Shown: piece by piece, positions 62,292-64,000 of the stretch
Numbering within the stretch: the first letter of the stretch is position 1
Layout of the letters: each line of letters starts with the position of its first letter
Assembly: GCF_000371785.1 (NCBI RefSeq)
Contig: NZ_AQUI01000002.1
Span: forward strand, 3,203,276 to 3,267,275
From: Actinopolyspora halophila DSM 43834
GTDB taxonomy: Bacteria; Actinomycetota; Actinomycetes; Mycobacteriales; Pseudonocardiaceae
Direction: 5' to 3'
DNA: 64,000 nucleotides
The notes under the pieces: generated by a model
What the model saw: only the letters and a program-made list of their open reading frames with translations
Told to the model about the DNA's origin: nothing
The model's database searches: none
Made by a program: the position numbers and the translations under genes

Positions 62292-63473
62292 TCAGTCGTG
62301 GGCGTCGAGGGCTCGGGCGAGCCGGACCAACTGGCTCACATCGGTGTCCACAGTGGCCGCGGTCGTGGCCGGTGCCGCCACCAGCAGGGGCGCCGAGGAG
62401 GAGGGGGTGTGCCCGCCCGCGCGCAACTCGAGTGCGCGGCGCACTGCGGCGGCCTGCTCGGCCGGAGCCGCCTCGGGATCGCAGCCGACGTCCCGCAGCC
62501 AGGGGCTGAGCTTGGAGAGGCCGTCGCGGCACTCGATCGCCCGGCGCCAGAACGCGCGGTGCACCTGTGCGGTGGAGAACCGGTCCCGCCAGAGCTGCCC
62601 CGGTTCCCGGCGGGTGTGGTCGAGCGCGTCCTCGGGGAAGGCCTGGTGCATCCGCTCCCACAGCGGCCGCAGAGCCCGGTACTGGCGCCGGTGGTGCAGC
62701 CAGACCCGCAACGTGGCCCACCGGGCGGCGATCCCGACCGCGAGCAGCCCGCTGATCCACAGCACCGCGCCGACCTCGATGAGCGAGGTGGCGCTGGTGG
62801 CCAGCGCGTCCGGGACCGCCAGCCCGCCCCCGGCGGAGGCGACGTACAACCCGCGCCCGGCCGAGGCGATGCCGAAGAGCACCATGCCCGCCGCCGCCAG
62901 CCGCAGTCCGAACCGCACGCGGGAGCTGGACTCGCGCCCGTAGCGCACCGCCCAGACCGCGGCAGCGCCGCAGGAGTACGTGAAGTAGACGAGAGCCACC
63001 GCGTAGAAGGTCACGACTTCGGGGCGGTCGAGGGCGGCATCCGGCAATCGGCCGCTGGCCGGGTAGGAAGCGGCCTGGAGCCGCGGCGGGGTGGCCGCCA
63101 TCGACAGGGACAGCACCACGCACACGGCCGCAGCCGCGGCACCGTCCCACCACCCCCGCAGCGGCACTCGCGGTCGTTCCTCCGCGCGGCCGGAGGCATA
63201 TCGCGTCCCGGACGCCGACAACAGGAAGAACAGCAGCACCGCGCAGAACCCGAGCACCAGCGCGCAGTTCTGGATGAGCTTGCCCATTCCCGCCGTGATC
63301 ACGCCGTCGCTCAACGCCCGCAGCGCGGTGATCACGAACGCCTCACCGAGCAGCAACAGCACCAGAGCGACCACGATGACCCACAACCCGCGGTCGCGGG
63401 GGCTGCGGACGAGGCGATAACCGAACCATCCGGTCATCACCAGTTCCAGCATCTCGATCGGCGTCACAGCCAT
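62292..63473 (-). CDS. MAB_1171c-type membrane protein (putative transporter)
   Basis: 393 aa. The first 240 residues hold seven or so helices (WVIVVALVLLLLGEAFVITA, GAAAAAVCVVLSLSMA, VTFYAVALVYFTYSCGAAAV). The cytosolic tail has YRALRPLWERMHQAFPEDAL and VHRAFWRRAIECRDGLSKLS, the DUF6545 type. Such proteins sit beside ImmA/IrrE-type peptidases in many actinomycetes. ATG 63473 overlaps the peptidase stop by 10 bases. The function is unknown. Confidence 0.82.
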   Translation of the reverse strand: MAVTPIEMLELVMTGWFGYRLVRSPRDRGLWVIVVALVLLLLGEAFVITALRALSDGVITAGMGKLIQNCALVLGFCAVLLFFLLSASGTRYASGRAEERPRVPLRGWWDGAAAAAVCVVLSLSMAATPPRLQAASYPASGRLPDAALDRPEVVTFYAVALVYFTYSCGAAAVWAVRYGRESSSRVRFGLRLAAAGMVLFGIASAGRGLYVASAGGGLAVPDALATSATSLIEVGAVLWISGLLAVGIAARWATLRVWLHHRRQYRALRPLWERMHQAFPEDALDHTRREPGQLWRDRFSTAQVHRAFWRRAIECRDGLSKLSPWLRDVGCDPEAAPAEQAAAVRRALELRAGGHTPSSSAPLLVAAPATTAATVDTDVSQLVRLARALDAHD

Positions 63474-64000
63474 TCGACCTTGTCTCCGAGCACACGCCGC
63501 AACCGGTGGTCACGGGCATCGTTCGACGGCAGGGTGACACCGTCCTGCGCGGCGGCACGGCCGAGCAGAACGGTCGCGATCGTCTCGGCCTCCCGCTCGA
63601 CGCGGGAGTTGTACGAGGTGCGGCGGAGTGTTCCCGTGCTGCCGTTCGGGTCGATCTCGGACAGATCGTTGACCGGCTCGAGGGGGTGACCGCCGAGAAC
63701 GTGCCCGAGTTCGTGCGCCACCACGTGCTGCTGGTGCAACGGGGTCGCCACCCGCTGGTACAGGATGTAGATCGCCTCGTCCCGCGGCTCCGGCGCGTAC
63801 CGGATGGTGAGCCCGAACGGTCCGTGCGCGGGCAGGTCGAACGGTGCGGCCACGATCGGCACCGGCCAGATCGCGCTGAGGCGCTCGCAGACCTCGAGCA
63901 TGTCGGTGGGCTCCGCGATGCCCGCCCGGCGCAGCGTCGAACGCAGCTGCCGCCGCAGCCGGGCCTCCTCCCGGTTTCGTCTCCAGACCTGCCGTAGTGA
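63464..64000 (-). CDS. ImmA/IrrE-type zinc metallopeptidase, start beyond the right edge
   Basis: At least 178 codons in frame to the window edge. The catalytic motif HVVAHELGHVLGGHP (HExxH form HELGH) and the third-ligand Glu region SRVEREAETIATVLLGRAAA are clear. A start at ATG 63901 gives 145 aa, but the upstream codons (RRQLRSTLRRAGIAEPTDML) look coding and match relatives, so the true start is probably outside. These peptidases often control a partner regulator. Coupled to the membrane protein gene. Confidence 0.82.
   Translation of the reverse strand, partial: SLRQVWRRNREEARLRRQLRSTLRRAGIAEPTDMLEVCERLSAIWPVPIVAAPFDLPAHGPFGLTIRYAPEPRDEAIYILYQRVATPLHQQHVVAHELGHVLGGHPLEPVNDLSEIDPNGSTGTLRRTSYNSRVEREAETIATVLLGRAAAQDGVTLPSNDARDHRLRRVLGDKVEWL

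Noticed and set aside
60912-63689. A 925-codon open frame on the plus strand
   Set aside because: It is an antisense shadow of the amidohydrolase and membrane-protein genes; composition is His/Arg/Gly/Gln-rich with no family motif.
1-64000. CRISPR arrays, tRNA and rRNA genes
   Set aside because: No regularly spaced direct repeats and no tRNA-like cloverleaf or rRNA sequence was noticed; a tRNA scan would be decisive.

Overview
The window is 64 kb of very GC-rich DNA with short intergenic gaps, many 4-base start/stop overlaps (ATGA or GTGA), frequent GTG and TTG starts, Tat-type secretion signals and sugar ABC importers without a local ATPase. This is the pattern of a filamentous actinomycete. 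A Pseudonocardiales member such as Saccharopolyspora or Actinopolyspora is a guess, not something the sequence proves. No rRNA, tRNA, CRISPR array or phage is visible.

Layout. (1) 1-4018, minus: Mrp-type Na+/H+ antiporter genes mnhA-B-C-D, with D cut by the left edge. (2) 4392-12089: a glucuronate module made of a secreted GH115 alpha-glucuronidase gene broken by three single-base indels, a divergent LacI regulator, glucuronate isomerase (uxaC) and a sodium/solute symporter. (3) 12613-14542: a flavin-dependent oxidoreductase and a convergent CxxCxxxH carboxymuconolactone-decarboxylase-like protein. (4) 15036-23015: a seven-gene minus-strand operon (TIM-barrel enzyme, SDR, GntP permease, DhaK-DhaL kinase, RpiB-like isomerase, split transketolase) facing a GntR regulator, with a 28-bp inverted repeat between them. 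I read it as catabolism of a C4 sugar or polyol through erythrose 4-phosphate. (5) 23177-25853: a MarR-controlled luciferase-like monooxygenase, FMN reductase and GNAT protein. (6) 26096-31249: a tetronate module (3-oxo-tetronate kinase, class II aldolase-type decarboxylase, DeoR regulator, KdgT-type permease, zinc dehydrogenase). (7) 31760-48720: a large secreted-glycosidase and sugar-import locus. It holds GH43-CBM13, GH5, a BNR_4 propeller, a second GH43, GH42, a DUF2264 (GH154-like) protein, a hydroxyacid dehydrogenase, two ABC permeases with a lipoprotein, and a DeoR/LacI chimeric regulator. The combination fits type II arabinogalactan or gum-arabic-like side chains. (8) 48790-51191: the remnant of an alpha/beta hydrolase, a tnpB-only insertion element and a GntR regulator. 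(9) 51941-64000: an FMN reductase, VOC protein, YczE-like membrane protein, MFS exporter, large LuxR-type ATPase regulator, a secreted protein, a DsbA-like protein, an acetoacetate-decarboxylase-like protein, an amidohydrolase, a MAB_1171c-type membrane protein and an ImmA/IrrE-type peptidase cut by the right edge.

How they work together. Secreted enzymes of region 7 would trim a plant polysaccharide, and the ABC system imports the products. Region 2 would handle released glucuronate. Regions 4 and 6 feed C4 sugars and C4 sugar acids into central metabolism. Two about 125-bp copies of one regulatory segment, before the GH5 gene and before the ABC operon, tie the secreted glycosidase and the importer of region 7 to probably the same DeoR-type regulator.
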